Shown here piece after piece: positions 37,301-45,520 of a stretch of 64,000 nt of DNA. The DNA is taken from the NCBI GenBank assembly GCA_964023205.1, contig OZ026847.1, forward strand, positions 13,585,182 to 13,649,181, given 5' to 3'. How positions within the stretch are numbered: the first letter of the stretch is position 1; each line of letters begins with the position of its first letter. The translations under genes and the position numbers were made by a program. Below the pieces are notes generated by a model. The model had not been told where the DNA came from. It saw only the letters and a program-made list of their open reading frames with translations, and made no database searches. The stretch is from Lutraria lutraria. Taxonomy: Eukaryota; Mollusca; Bivalvia; Venerida; Mactridae.

Positions 37301-37390
37301 AAGTACGCACGATTCACAAAAGTAAGTTTTGTCAAATGTTTTATACGATGTCACACCGATTCTACCAGCAACTCTCAGAATTTGGGACAT
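13299..37390 (-). CDS. POLRMT: mitochondrial DNA-directed RNA polymerase (T7-like single subunit)
   Basis: POLRMT transcribes mitochondrial DNA and makes replication primers in the matrix. I joined 33 exons in phase (minus strand, 5' to 3'): 37291-37390, 36488-36610, 35228-36296, 33725-33902, 33179-33322, 32520-32630, 31781-31942, 31125-31193, 30583-30690, 29562-29705, 29140-29233, 28552-28625, 27612-27743, 26991-27107, 26481-26522, 25928-26001, 25405-25471, 24359-24488, 23765-23889, 23008-23117, 21854-21968, 21172-21256, 20861-20972, 20016-20094, 19432-19677, 18352-18438, 17821-18006, 16670-16842, 16014-16112, 15407-15479, 14670-14755, 14109-14173, 13299-13348. The sum is 4629 bases, 1542 residues plus TGA. 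Visible parts: an Arg/Ser-rich presequence, a long charged linker (75-430), a PPR-like region (about 540-652), and a T7-like polymerase domain (about 914-1542) with MDFRGRTYP, HQDGSCNGLQH (Asp1230), Lys1302, YGVT (Tyr1310) and VHDSFWTHA (Asp1462). All catalytic residues are present. It is longer than the human protein (1230) mainly because of the linker. A minus-strand AATAAA at 13096-13101 may end the transcript. Confidence 0.95.
13885..14050 (-). repeat. tRNA-derived SINE family B, copy 1
   Basis: Read on the minus strand, GGTCGAGTGGTAATGTACTGG is an A-box-like head and GTGTTCAAATGTTGGC a B-box-like part. The body runs to CTGTGTTAAGAAAATCAC. A second copy with the same layout lies at 23530-23690. 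It lies in the intron before the POLRMT terminal exon. Confidence 0.6.
14815..15015 (-). repeat. tRNA-derived SINE, inverted relative to 900-1130
   Basis: Reverse complement reads GTGGATACTGCGCTAGATTTG, then GGTTTGGTTCCCGG, and later AGTACTGGTTAGAATTCCATC. It matches the head and tail of the repeat at 900-1130. It lies in a POLRMT intron. Confidence 0.55.
17043..17118 (-). repeat. GAGGGCTCAGCGCAAC hairpin element, copy 3
   Basis: Inverted full-length copy in a POLRMT intron, with loop TCATATTGAAATGAGAAC. Arms match the other copies. Confidence 0.7.
17486..17740 (+). repeat. 17-bp minisatellite, 15 units
   Basis: Fifteen units of consensus GTGGCCTTTATTGACAG follow without a break, then degenerate units to about 17800 and a terminal GGTATGACTGTA. 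The unit is the interior module of the AAAGGCCACC MITE family, so the array is an expansion inside one MITE copy. It lies in the POLRMT intron before the exon at 17821. Confidence 0.85.
19205..19345. repeat. SINE-like repeat with GTACTGGTCAGAATCC tail
   Basis: GTTCGAATCCTGTCAGAGACGG is B-box-like, followed by CCTTCACAATCCC and CCGAGTACTGGTCAGAATCC. The tail recurs inverted at 44140-44235 (GGGTTCTGACCAGTACTCGG) and near 28915. Confidence 0.5.
20500..20613. repeat. large near-perfect palindrome
   Basis: A 34-base arm beginning AGTAATTACCACAGGTGTTT (20500-20533) is exactly repeated inverted at 20580-20613. Between them an 11-base unpaired stretch (20534-20544) is followed by a perfect inner palindrome of 17 + 1 + 17 bases (20545-20579, GTTAGATATGTATAATA). 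RNA would fold into a 51-pair stem with one bulge. It lies in a POLRMT intron. Confidence 0.85.
20665..20844. repeat. MITE-like repeat with AAAGGCCACC units, copy e
   Basis: Ends TACAGTCAAACCTGTGTTAG and CGCAGGTTTGACTG. The interior has CCTCCGAATAAAGGCCACCC, TTGAATAAAGGCC and AAATAAAGGTCACCAGTCC. The right end lies 16 bases from a POLRMT exon. Confidence 0.65.
22451..22796 (+). repeat. TGAC tetranucleotide microsatellite with TATGAC interruptions
   Basis: About 345 bases of (GACT)n broken at irregular spacing by CTATGAC, ending in CATTGATTCATTGATTGATT. It lies in a POLRMT intron. The spaced TATGAC suggests a higher-order unit that has been duplicated. Confidence 0.9.
23530..23690 (-). repeat. 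tRNA-derived SINE family B, copy 2
   Basis: It shares CTGTGAATTTCTTAACACAG, GGGGACATTGAAAAGTGTCC and the tRNA-like head (minus strand TGGTAATGTGCTGTACTAC) with 13885-14050. It lies in a POLRMT intron. Confidence 0.6.
24010..24245 (+). repeat. bivalve-type dispersed repeat with GACCAACCTCC core and GGACAGAC tail
   Basis: It contains TCAATAGGAGGCATCAACAT, GATGACCAACCTCC, then GACAGACCGATGGACAGACA and TTCTTCAAAGGGGGC. I recognise this as a very common mollusc repeat. A related copy is at 51885-52310. Confidence 0.6.
24554..24619 (-). other. possible in-frame cassette exon in POLRMT
   Basis: A 66-base segment lies between a TTCTAG acceptor and a strong CAG/GTGAGT donor, is open in phase 0, and encodes 22 residues ending KFDLPLDIIQ. 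It lies between two exons (ending NELR, starting PHPKIS) that already join perfectly against the family, so I left it out of the main coding model. It could be an alternative cassette or a decoy. Confidence 0.35.
24660..24965. repeat. TTGGGAAT-rich dispersed repeat
   Basis: Repeated TTTTGGGAATATGACC and GGGATTGGGAATTTT words end with ATTTCGGCTATAAAATCGCC. A similar block lies at 27795-28060. Both are in POLRMT introns. Borders and class are uncertain. Confidence 0.35.
25751..25903. repeat. MITE-like repeat with AAAGGCCACC units, copy f
   Basis: Ends ACAGTGAAACCTGTGTC and CCACAGGTTTGACTG. The interior has CTCAAATAAAGACGACCTGTC. It lies in the intron before POLRMT exon 25405-25471. Confidence 0.6.
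26769..26843 (+). repeat. GAGGGCTCAGCGCAAC hairpin element, copy 4
   Basis: Full-length copy differing from copy 2 at a few positions (CTGTCGTAACT arm). It lies in a POLRMT intron. Confidence 0.7.
29790..30180 (-). mobile_element. short copy of a non-coding element also found at 41865-43440
   Basis: Read on the minus strand it starts ACATTGAACAGCTACTATAT, continues AAGTGACCCC, CTCTTAATTG, TGCCCCTAATCAG and TCTGGTCACGG, and ends CCTCGCATTCCTGGTTCAAT. The same order of words frames the 1.57-kb region at 41865-43440. It lies in a POLRMT intron and has no coding capacity. Confidence 0.55.
31125..32630 (-). other. POLRMT: POLRMT exons 6-8, PPR-like region
   Basis: Three in-phase exons (32520-32630, 31781-31942, 31125-31193) encode residues 539-652. 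Segments such as DIEIYNIILRGLGKE and FTYIREDGIQPTAQTYSVCL have the helix pattern of pentatricopeptide repeats, including the GxxPTxxTY type turn. Animal POLRMT carries PPR motifs here that contact nascent RNA. The assignment rests on position and pattern. Confidence 0.7.
34302..34765. mobile_element. MITE with TAGGGCTGTG terminal repeats
   Basis: It begins TAGGGCTGTGATGAGTATCC and ends GATCCACAGCCCTA, giving about 10-11-base inverted ends of hAT-like type. It is 464 bases long, AT-rich and non-coding, and lies in the POLRMT intron between exons 3 and 4. Target duplications were not clear. Confidence 0.5.
35228..36296 (-). other. POLRMT: POLRMT exon 3, long charged N-terminal linker
   Basis: One 1069-base exon encodes residues 75-430, about a quarter of the protein, where the human enzyme has far less. 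It is rich in Lys, Ser, Glu and Asn and looks disordered. It contains basic clusters such as KRIKRKPR (about 166-173) and SKKRKAA, and a 20-residue tandem duplication (225-244 and 245-264) sharing EPNEK and NVSPEFRK. A third weaker PEFR lies further on. The exon reads without interruption and joins both neighbours in phase, so it is real coding sequence; its function is unknown. Confidence 0.85.
37291..37390 (-). other. POLRMT: POLRMT first coding exon, mitochondrial presequence
   Basis: The exon starts with ATG at 37390 and encodes 33 codons plus one base before a GTGAGT donor. The first 16 residues, MSQILRVAGRIGVTSY, hold two arginines and no acidic residue, as expected for an amphipathic mitochondrial targeting helix. 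The start was chosen because it is the ATG from which all later exons stay in frame. Upstream there is a C-rich run near 37537-37554; I see no clear TATA box. Confidence 0.8.
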
Positions 37391-38483
37391 TTTAGAAATC
37401 CTCGTGGTCGTTCCGACCTTCACACAGTAAACACGCACTGTCAATAAGTTAGGTTACACACCACCAAAATTCCATCGTGTACTAGTAGAAAGATTTTATA
37501 AAAACAAGAAATGTGTATTCGCCGGAGTAACGTCCCCCCCCCCCTCCCCCCATCCGGTAACTTAAAAACGTTTTCAAGGGGTCTATGACATTTCGGACAC
37601 CATTCAAAAAGGAGACTTCTTGATATATTATTGACCTTTCTTTTGAGGTACAGACCGTTAATTAACTGAAATTGTGAAGTTAATGATTAGTTGTTGCATC
37701 CAGTTGAAGTACCGGATATGTTAATAATTACGTACATATACATGCATACTTTCAGCTTTATCTTATAAGTTGTGACATAATTCAAAAAGTTGACAGCTTT
37801 AATTATCAAAGGAAATTGTTTTCATTGTTTATTCGTGATTTTAAGTAAATCATTATTGTAAATCACTCTATTATTTTTAGCTCACCTGGCACAAATTAAA
37901 GTGCCAAGATGAGCTGTGTTCGTTGCATGTGTACGTGCGTCTTCAACATTTTGCTTACACGACCTCCCTGAAATCACTGGGTCAAATGCATTGAAAAGGT
38001 TCAGTGGTCCTCTATCAGATTAATTCCTTCAAATCGAGGAAGAACTTGTTGTCATGGCAACCAAAACCAAAAACTTTTAAAATCTTCTTAAATTATAATT
38101 GAGTAGGCCCAGAGCTACGATTTTTGGATATCATTGCCTGGTGGATCTCTATCAAATTCCTTCGTATAATAACTCCTGATCAAAATTAGCCCCGCCCCAT
38201 TAGTCACTTGAATTTACATATTCTTATATAGGGAAACGTTTTAAAATCTTATCTTCTGAAACCACTGGGCGAAATGTATTGAAACTTTACAGTAATATTT
38301 TGGTAAGTCTACTGGCATCAATTCAGATACTACACAAAAATGCCATGTTCAGTCAATTAGTTGGACTAATCGAACTAATTTATTGCAAGTTTGTTTACAG
38401 TAACGCAATGTATCATATTCAATGACTTAAATTCCATTTAATCCTATAAATATTACCATCAATTAATATGTAAGTCAACTGAA
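37391..38483. other. POLRMT upstream region and gene-free DNA
   Basis: It contains the presumed POLRMT promoter and 5' UTR, the C-rich tract at 37537-37554 and a dispersed foldback at 37879-37917 (AGCTCACCTGGC ... GCCAAGATGAGCT) whose relative is at 50285. No exons are seen. Confidence 0.5.
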
Positions 38484-38746
38484 CTGGGTCCGTATTCACA
38501 AAGCATCGAAATTTTTACTTAAAGTAAGTGTATTTTTTTTTCATGGTAAAAGTTTGTAAACCAGCCATCAAAAGTGTCAAAATCAATTATCATTTTCATA
38601 ATTGGCATCTTTAGAACAAAGATAAAATCATATTATTGTGATTTCCTCCTTTATATTAGTACAAAAGAGTTAAGGAAAAAGTCGAATTTATGGAAAGATA
38701 TAACTTAAGTTAAATTACTTAAGATGCTTTGTGAATACGGACCCAG
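38484..38746. mobile_element. MITE with perfect 24-bp terminal inverted repeats
   Basis: Both ends read CTGGGTCCGTATTCACAAAG inward for 24 bases without mismatch. The 263-base element is AT-rich and non-coding. Intact ends suggest recent movement. The end sequence is related to the repeat at 3224-3562. Confidence 0.75.
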
Positions 38747-38751
38747 AAGCG

Positions 38752-38910
38752 TAAAAATTGTTTGTTTCTGCTTACCCGACCTACCCTAATTTTTCTGAAG
38801 GACCCTAGACTTTTAATTAGCCTAAAAATTGTTTGTTTCTGCTTACCCGACCTACCCTAATTTTTCTGAAGGACCCTAGACTTTTAATTAGCCTAAAAAA
38901 TTGTTTGTTT
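38752..38910 (+). repeat. 71-bp perfect tandem duplication
   Basis: Two identical 71-base units (38752-38822 and 38823-38893) contain TTGTTTGTTTCTGCTTACCC, CGACCTACCC and GAAGGACCCTAGAC; a partial third copy follows. The unit is the inverted form of the dispersed GGTCGGGTTA motif seen at 1-50 and 7096. Confidence 0.85.
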
Positions 38911-39208
38911 ATGGTTATTCTAATTTTCATCCACAAATTTAGACCCAAAGTAAGGTACATCTCTTTTTTTACGTGCCTGCTTGCTTTCAAGAGCCATAAA
39001 AAGAATCTTCTGCCTACCTATCTATCCTATTTTTCAGGAGCATGTAGCCAGAAAAATTCGAGTCCACTTGACACAAGCTCAACAGTGGAAAAAAAGGAAC
39101 AGATAATTTCAATTTAGCAAGGACTTGTATACATACGTAAGTCCTTGATTTTAGGCATAATTTAAACACATGCAACTTATTTAAGAGAATTTGTTTTCGT
39201 AATTTGTG

Positions 39209-39243
39209 CCAGGTAGTTGTATTAACTAAATACAACTACCTGT
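39209..39243. repeat. short palindrome
   Basis: CAGGTAGTTGTATT and its inverted copy AATACAACTACCTG enclose a loop of a few bases. A second small foldback, AAGGACTTGTATAC/GTAAGTCCTT, lies at 39119-39147. Both look like MITE or foldback debris. Confidence 0.6.
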
Positions 39244-39869
39244 TTGTGCGAAGTTTGAAGAATTTTTACTAAGAGAGACTACTCTGATTGTAACATGTTC
39301 CATATTGAGTTGCCTCCCTTACAATAATAAACTACCTACCAAGTCTTGCTTAATTAATTTATTGGCAGCTCTTCAAACATCACCCTTTTACATCATGGAT
39401 CAGCCTCTCATACAAATCCCGCCCGTAACGACAGACTCCGCCTGTTCGTCTCCATTTATTATCAATTAAGAATGTGTGCATAATGAAATTAATCTTAATT
39501 CCAATTTAATCCCAATATATATAGCTCTGCTGTACCTACCATAATGTTGTTATGCTGGTAACCATATAGAAATGTAGTACGTACAGTAATTGTTAATTTT
39601 CAATAATAAGACTCTAAAGCACCTGCTGATATTTTTACGAGATATGGCTAAAGAAAGGCATTATGTAAATATTGTTATAGCGAAAATAAAATATATTTCT
39701 TGTACGTATTTTACTGTCATTTTGTCGATTGTTCTGTATTACAAGATTCAAAAAGCTAATGGGCTTTTAAGCTTGCTTAGAGAATATAAATCAATGACAA
39801 CAATAATCCACATTTTGTATTATATAAAATGTTAAAAAATATATCCGAGTCAAGCAAATTAATAATGAA

Positions 39870-40310
39870 AAATAACTAACATTCCATAGGTATTATTATA
39901 TATTTCAATTGCCGACCGGTTTCGTCACTGACTCATCAGGGCATTAATAATAAAATATATATATATGTGTGTGTGTGTGAGGGTATGCATTGATGTGAGC
40001 GTGTTTTTCCACTTCGTTGACACTTATCCAATATGTATTGTACAAGTTTGTATATGTGCTCTTCAAATTTCAGGAAAATAAAAACATGCATCAATACTAA
40101 AGGAGCCGTACCCCTTGTTTCAATTGTGGTTCCCGACTTTGGTGGCATAACACGGTCATGGAATGTATGTTTACCGGTACATATGCACGCGGAACATTTC
40201 TGTAACTTGGCCGGTCTTATCGGCGAAATTGTCTCCCTTGAAAACGTCTTATCGGTCACTCCGATAACGTTTATCGATAAACTGATTTACTATAGATTTA
40301 TATAGGAGCT
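39870..40310 (-). mobile_element. probable Penelope-like element fragment around the hammerhead
   Basis: The hammerhead sits next to a TA/TG microsatellite (about 39953-39979) and a roughly 300-base segment open on both strands (40033-40305 plus, 39936-40259 minus). I see no reverse transcriptase or GIY-YIG motif in it. The call rests on the ribozyme and the CCGACCGGTTTCGTCACTG end signature, which I associate with Penelope-type repeats. Borders are approximate. Confidence 0.4.
39905..39946 (-). ncRNA. type I hammerhead ribozyme motif
   Basis: On the minus strand the order is AATGCC, then the core CTGATGA (39939-39933), stem II GTCAGTGAC (39932-39924), GAA, a self-complementary ACCGGT forming a minimal stem III (39920-39915), cleavage-site C (39914), then GGCAATTG. 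Stem I pairs GCC with GGC plus U-A. All conserved core bases (CUGAUGA, GAA, and UH before the cleavage point) are present. Very short palindromic stem III is typical of hammerheads in Penelope-like elements and retrozymes, which work best as dimers or tandem copies. Only one copy was found here. Confidence 0.75.
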
Positions 40311-41864
40311 GTATGGTTTAACACTAATAACTTGTTTATAACATTAAATGAGAAAATTTTATAACCTCGTGAAGTAATCTTCATTCTCTGCACTTTATTT
40401 CAATATAATTTTTATTAATGTGGTATGTGAACTTATTGCTTCCATTTTCGTTTGAAGTTGGTGACTATCGTTCGTTCATAATTCTATATGAAAACTGTCA
40501 AAATACTCTTAAACCTCGTTTTTGACAGGCCATAAAGTTGTTTTTTACTAAAATGACATTTTTTTATAACCTCGTGAAGTATTCTGTGGTGTCCAAGCTT
40601 TATTACAATATATTTTTTAAGAAATTTGAAAATGTGGAAATTGCTTCAAATTTAGTTTGAAAATGGAGATATTCGCGTTCAGGCGCGCGTGTTCGTATCA
40701 ATATTGTAATAAGTACAATGTACATTGTGCATGTACAGTAGTCGATGTAGCAACTACCGAATTAGTTGTTGTTATTATGACCTTTCATACATTTACCACG
40801 TGACTAATTGTTAAATTGCTTTATCAGGTGTATAATTTAAGTCGGTATATTTTTACCATGTTACAAAAAACTGCTATTTTTTAGCAAACTGTTCGATAAT
40901 TCAATAACTCGATACATATTTATTTTCTTAATCAGGTTTATATAAGCGGGTCTAAAAACTCAAAATATAACCATGGCTAGTTTTCGGTCACCCTGTGAAT
41001 ATAAATATATCGATTACAAATTAATAAATGAAGGCAGACAGTTTTATTGAGAAAACACCTGATGAAGGTGAAATGAAATGATTTTCTCGTGCATGTTTTA
41101 CCGGAAACATATTCTGTAGAAAGAATTATCTTCAGAAAATATGCATGTATATAAGTCCTTGTTATTTATCACGCTTCATAAAACTACGATTTGTTTAAAC
41201 TTTTCCAGTCGTGAGCTTGCTGGGTCAGAAACATAGATTAAGTGATTTTATAAACTCAGAAGTATATTCCAATTATTCTTTAAAGCCCAATTGATTTTGA
41301 ATGTAGTAAATCAAAACAATAGATAAATTGATAATAAAATATAAGAAATGTGTTTTATTCGAACCAATTTCGATGTACAATATTTTACACAATGCCTTTT
41401 TTAGTATCATCTAGTAAAAATGTTGTCAAATGCTTTTTCTTATTTCTTTGCAATTTCATTGAAAAAATACCGCGCTATATTTCTATAATTATGTACTTTT
41501 TGATTGAAAAGAATATTAAGAAAATGCATTCGTGTGGATACGTTTTATTATCTGATACAGCTATGGCTAAAGCCTCTGACCACTTTTATGACAGATGATA
41601 TGCAATTAACAGGATGTTACGTAATATTTATTGATTTTATCGCCCTGTTAAAGGGATATTGCTCATTCATGCAGTATCGGCCGGGTGTTAAAATTGACAT
41701 GTAATGTTTGATATACGCCATTTCAAATTAAATGCCAATTTATTATTATCAATATTATTATTGAACGTGCCGTTTTAACTTTTAAATGTCCCAAAAGTTT
41801 TACTAATACAGTTCTACTAGGACAGTAACCAATAAATATCTAAATTTAAAAACATTGAACAGCT
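40311..41864. other. gene-free AT-rich region
   Basis: No supported gene. It has two related blocks (40350-40420 and 40555-40640) sharing TTTATAACCTCGTGAAGTA and TTACAATATA, which suggests an old duplication. The open frames at 41350-41704 show no family features. Confidence 0.4.
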
Positions 41865-43440
41865 CCTATTTAAGTGACCCCAAAAGCAACAGGAGGTATA
41901 TTCTCTTAATTGTTTAATTGCCCCTTATCTGTCTAATCATGTCTGGTCACGGTCAGCTTAGTGTCTGGTTAAAAGATTTATAGTGATAATTAGTTTATGA
42001 AAAACGTTTGTTGTTTTCATAGCACATACAACAGATTATATTGAATACTGATATAATTAAAAAAATATATATTTTCAGGGTTTCCAATATCTTGTTTGCC
42101 TTACTTAACACAGTCATTAGAGATCGTGTCCCAACATCGAGTTGGATCTGGTCGGGCAATAAGAATCTCAATGTCAGTTTGACTTGTCCCGAGCTGTGTT
42201 AAAACATGCATTTTTTAGAAATGTGAAAGTTGAAAAATTAAACGTGTCCGTGGAAAAACTCAACATATTTTTTTGCCGAACAATTGAATTTTTTAATTAT
42301 ACGTTCATATAATTATTTCCTTTAGTAGTGTGAAACAGGGATGCTATAATATTATATCCCTGTGTGAAATGAATATATATACACGTATAGAACTGTGTTC
42401 TGTAAGGTGTTTGATTCCGAAAAATCAAAATATATTACTGCTGTAATATTTCATCTAATATGTACTTTCCTTGATCTTATATAAAGTCATTAAATTGGAA
42501 TCAAACAACATCAGTTTACTGCTGGTTTGTCAATGTTATTCACATCAATATTCATTTATTCATTTAAAGATCAACATTAAAATATGGAATTATGTATTTC
42601 AAAAAACAAAACTATGACATTTTTCTTTTAATTATTGTGTTGAAGACCATGATCCTCCCCCACCTGAGAAAAGTAATACTCTCCAATTCCCTAAACTCGG
42701 ATCGCACAAAAACGACCAGGAGATATAGATCTCGGTTTAACGCTAAATAATCCATATTCGATAAGAATCAATAATTGGCGTAAAGGGAAACAACTAGTTT
42801 ATCACACAGGTAAAAAATCAATAACGACAGGAGTTGTCTTTTCATAGGAAAATAGCGTCAATGTTCCGCATGAATTATATAAGTTGAACCATCACGTACA
42901 GAATCGCTTAATAGTGCCTTAACTATGTTAGAAAAGGAAAAAATGATAAATTAAAACATTATAAGATGTAATCTATTCAAGAATAAATAAATAAATTTAA
43001 TTGAAATAATGAAAGACGTTTATATCTAAAATGATCTGAAATGTAAAAACACAAGGTTTGTTTCAACAAGTGGAGTTTAAAACTATAGAATAACTATATT
43101 TATCTCCGGTATGTTTTGGGGTAAAATCGATCTTCCAAGGATTACAACCTCTATAAGCAAATGATTTTTTACCAAATTATTTAATGCTTTGAATCAGAAA
43201 ATAGACACTTTTTAACGTTTAGATTGACGCAGACCTGTACTAAAGCAAATGCCTGTATTCTTCATAATTTTGGAAAAAACGGAAGTTCCTCACAACATTT
43301 TTTGCCGAAGAATAAATTACGGGCGTGCTACTGTGGCATCATGGGTCTTGCTGGTCAATAAGTCACATATGCCTCGCATTCCTGGTTCGATGTCTATTAT
43401 CTCAGTGGGCCGTATCTGAGGCTATATATAGACTCAATTA
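41865..43440 (+). mobile_element. 1.6-kb non-coding element, long form of 29790-30180
   Basis: It starts GAACAGCTCCTATTTAAGTG, ACCCC, TTGCCCCTTATCTG, GTCTGGTCACGG and ends CACATATGCCTCGCATTCCT. Both ends match the short copy in the same orientation; the 1.3 kb between them is missing there. No open frame of note is inside, so it is non-autonomous. Confidence 0.5.
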
Positions 43441-44850
43441 AAGGTGTAACAGTCTATAATGATACTTTCCTCAAGTTTGTTGATAGACGTTGAACACTGC
43501 CCGAATCATATAATTTACAAATATAACCACGCGACTTAAGGTAATTCGAAATTGTGCCAAAATGGCCGTCTGACATTTTAGCTATGCATCCTAAAGAAGT
43601 GGCATTGTTCAATAATTACTGAAAGTACATAACTTCTACTTATCAATAGCTAACGATTAAATGTACATTTCTGCATCGGTAAAATGATATTTGATGATTA
43701 ACAAGTATCTAAAGTATCTATAGTTCTCACCTTAACTTATGCTAATTCCAGTTGTCAAAATAATGTATTATAATATCAAAATCAATTTAAACTACAATGT
43801 CCAACAATAACTTCCACATGTTATTGAGGGTTTTCATATCTTTAATTTTCATTATTAAATGTTTTTCCATTTTTATTTCCATTTTTTTTGTAATGCATAA
43901 TAATTTAACAGAAATACAACTCTTTCGCATGATAATACGCAAATAAAAATAAAACACATCTATTAATGACATCATATTATGATAAATGATTTCGACATTC
44001 AGCACGGTTATGAAATTTACTTCTATGTTCATAGATAGCTATATTCAAATGAATTCAATTAGAGCCGCCTTTGATTCTCTAATACTAAATATACTCAAAC
44101 TATAATTATTATAGAGCAAGTGCTTACAACTTATATTAACTACTCTCGATGACTGCTTCCTGGGTTCTGACCAGTACTCGGGCCAAAGCAGTGATTGTGA
44201 AGGTTCATGTCAAAGTCCGCCACTGATGGAAGTCAAACTCAAATAATAATGAAATATTGCTCCTGTCTCCAAAAATAATAACTTCTTAGTTTAATAGCTC
44301 TCATGAACATATGCTTAACTCAAAACAAAACAGACCAATGATTGATCTTGAGAAATTGGTCCCTACATAAATCTACATGTGCACATTGTTAATTATTTTC
44401 CCGTGATTCTGTAAAGTGCAAAGTCGTTCTCTATGTTATTAGCATATCAAAATTAAATAAAATATTATAGTTATGAACATATCAGCTAAATGCATATATC
44501 TTAATGTCAAAGGACATGATTTGTTTTGCTTGTACAAATTGTACACATGTATTTTAGTGAATAAAGTAATCTGTTTGATCTTGATATCTTTACAAACCAT
44601 AAAACAAATTAACTTACAATATACAAATATTTCAACGCCTTTTTGCTATAATTTTGTATGTGTGTCTATTTTTTAGTTAACTTCATATCAAACAATGTCT
44701 TATATTATTATAGTGTTCTGAATTTCATGGAAATTTCATGGATAATGGTAATACAATGTAATTGAATGAATTTGTAAATGAATAACATTTCCACCCATTT
44801 TACAATTAATTATATCTTCAATTAAAATGTGTAGATTCCATGCAACAATT
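43441..44850. other. gene-free region with a SINE tail
   Basis: Only an inverted SINE tail at 44140-44235 (TTCTGACCAGTACTCGGGCC) is recognisable. The rest is AT-rich without exon signals. Confidence 0.4.
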
Positions 44851-44851
44851 A

Positions 44852-45520
44852 GTCAGAAAGGCCCACTTCAAGAAAGGCCCACACCAAAAAGGCCAACTAT
44901 ATAAAGGTACCAGAAAGGCCCAATTTTGTTATCGAAAAGGCCCACTTTTTCTTTTAAATGTAAGCTATATCTAATTAATAAACTGATAATGTATTTATGA
45001 TAAAAAGAAGGAATTTATTAATTGTTTTTGGTGTGTTTGTTTGAAGTAGCAATTTTAATTTAATGTATGTTGATGATAATTATGATATTCAAAACAAATA
45101 ATAATATTTATCTTTTTAATTTAGTGTTAATTGTGATTATTATCACATAATGCAATCATACCAAACAATAAGCATGTATACATGTAGTCTACATTTATGA
45201 GACATACAAGCAATCCGTTCATAATTTTGCGCAAAAAATGTCTCGATATCATCTGTAGTGTACAATTAGTTGGACTAGTATACATGCAACAAAACATAAA
45301 AAAAGCAGTCAGTACCTGAAAACAGGAGTTTTTACATAATTCCGATATCAGCTAAAGATTTCAAAGACATCCCAAATGCGAAGTAGTTTTATCAGACAAA
45401 AAGAAAACCAAATATATCATCTGTAACAATAATCATTAGGTGGGCCTTTTAGGTATGGGCCTTTCTGGTATTGGGCCTTTCTGGTATTGGGCCTTTTCGG
45501 TATTGGGCCTTTTTGACCCC
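44852..45520. mobile_element. inverted-repeat element with tandem AAAGGCCCA arms
   Basis: The left arm has five AAAGGCCCA-type units (GTCAGAAAGGCCCAC, AAGAAAGGCCCAC, AAAAAGGCCAAC, CCAGAAAGGCCCAA, GAAAAGGCCCAC). The right arm (45437-45520) has five in the opposite orientation, spaced 16-17 bases as GGTATTGGGCCTTTCT. About 500 bases of AT-rich sequence separate them. No coding capacity. Confidence 0.7.

Noticed and set aside
40033..40305. Reverse transcriptase fragment next to the hammerhead
   Set aside because: Neither strand shows reverse transcriptase or GIY-YIG motifs; kept only as a possible element fragment.
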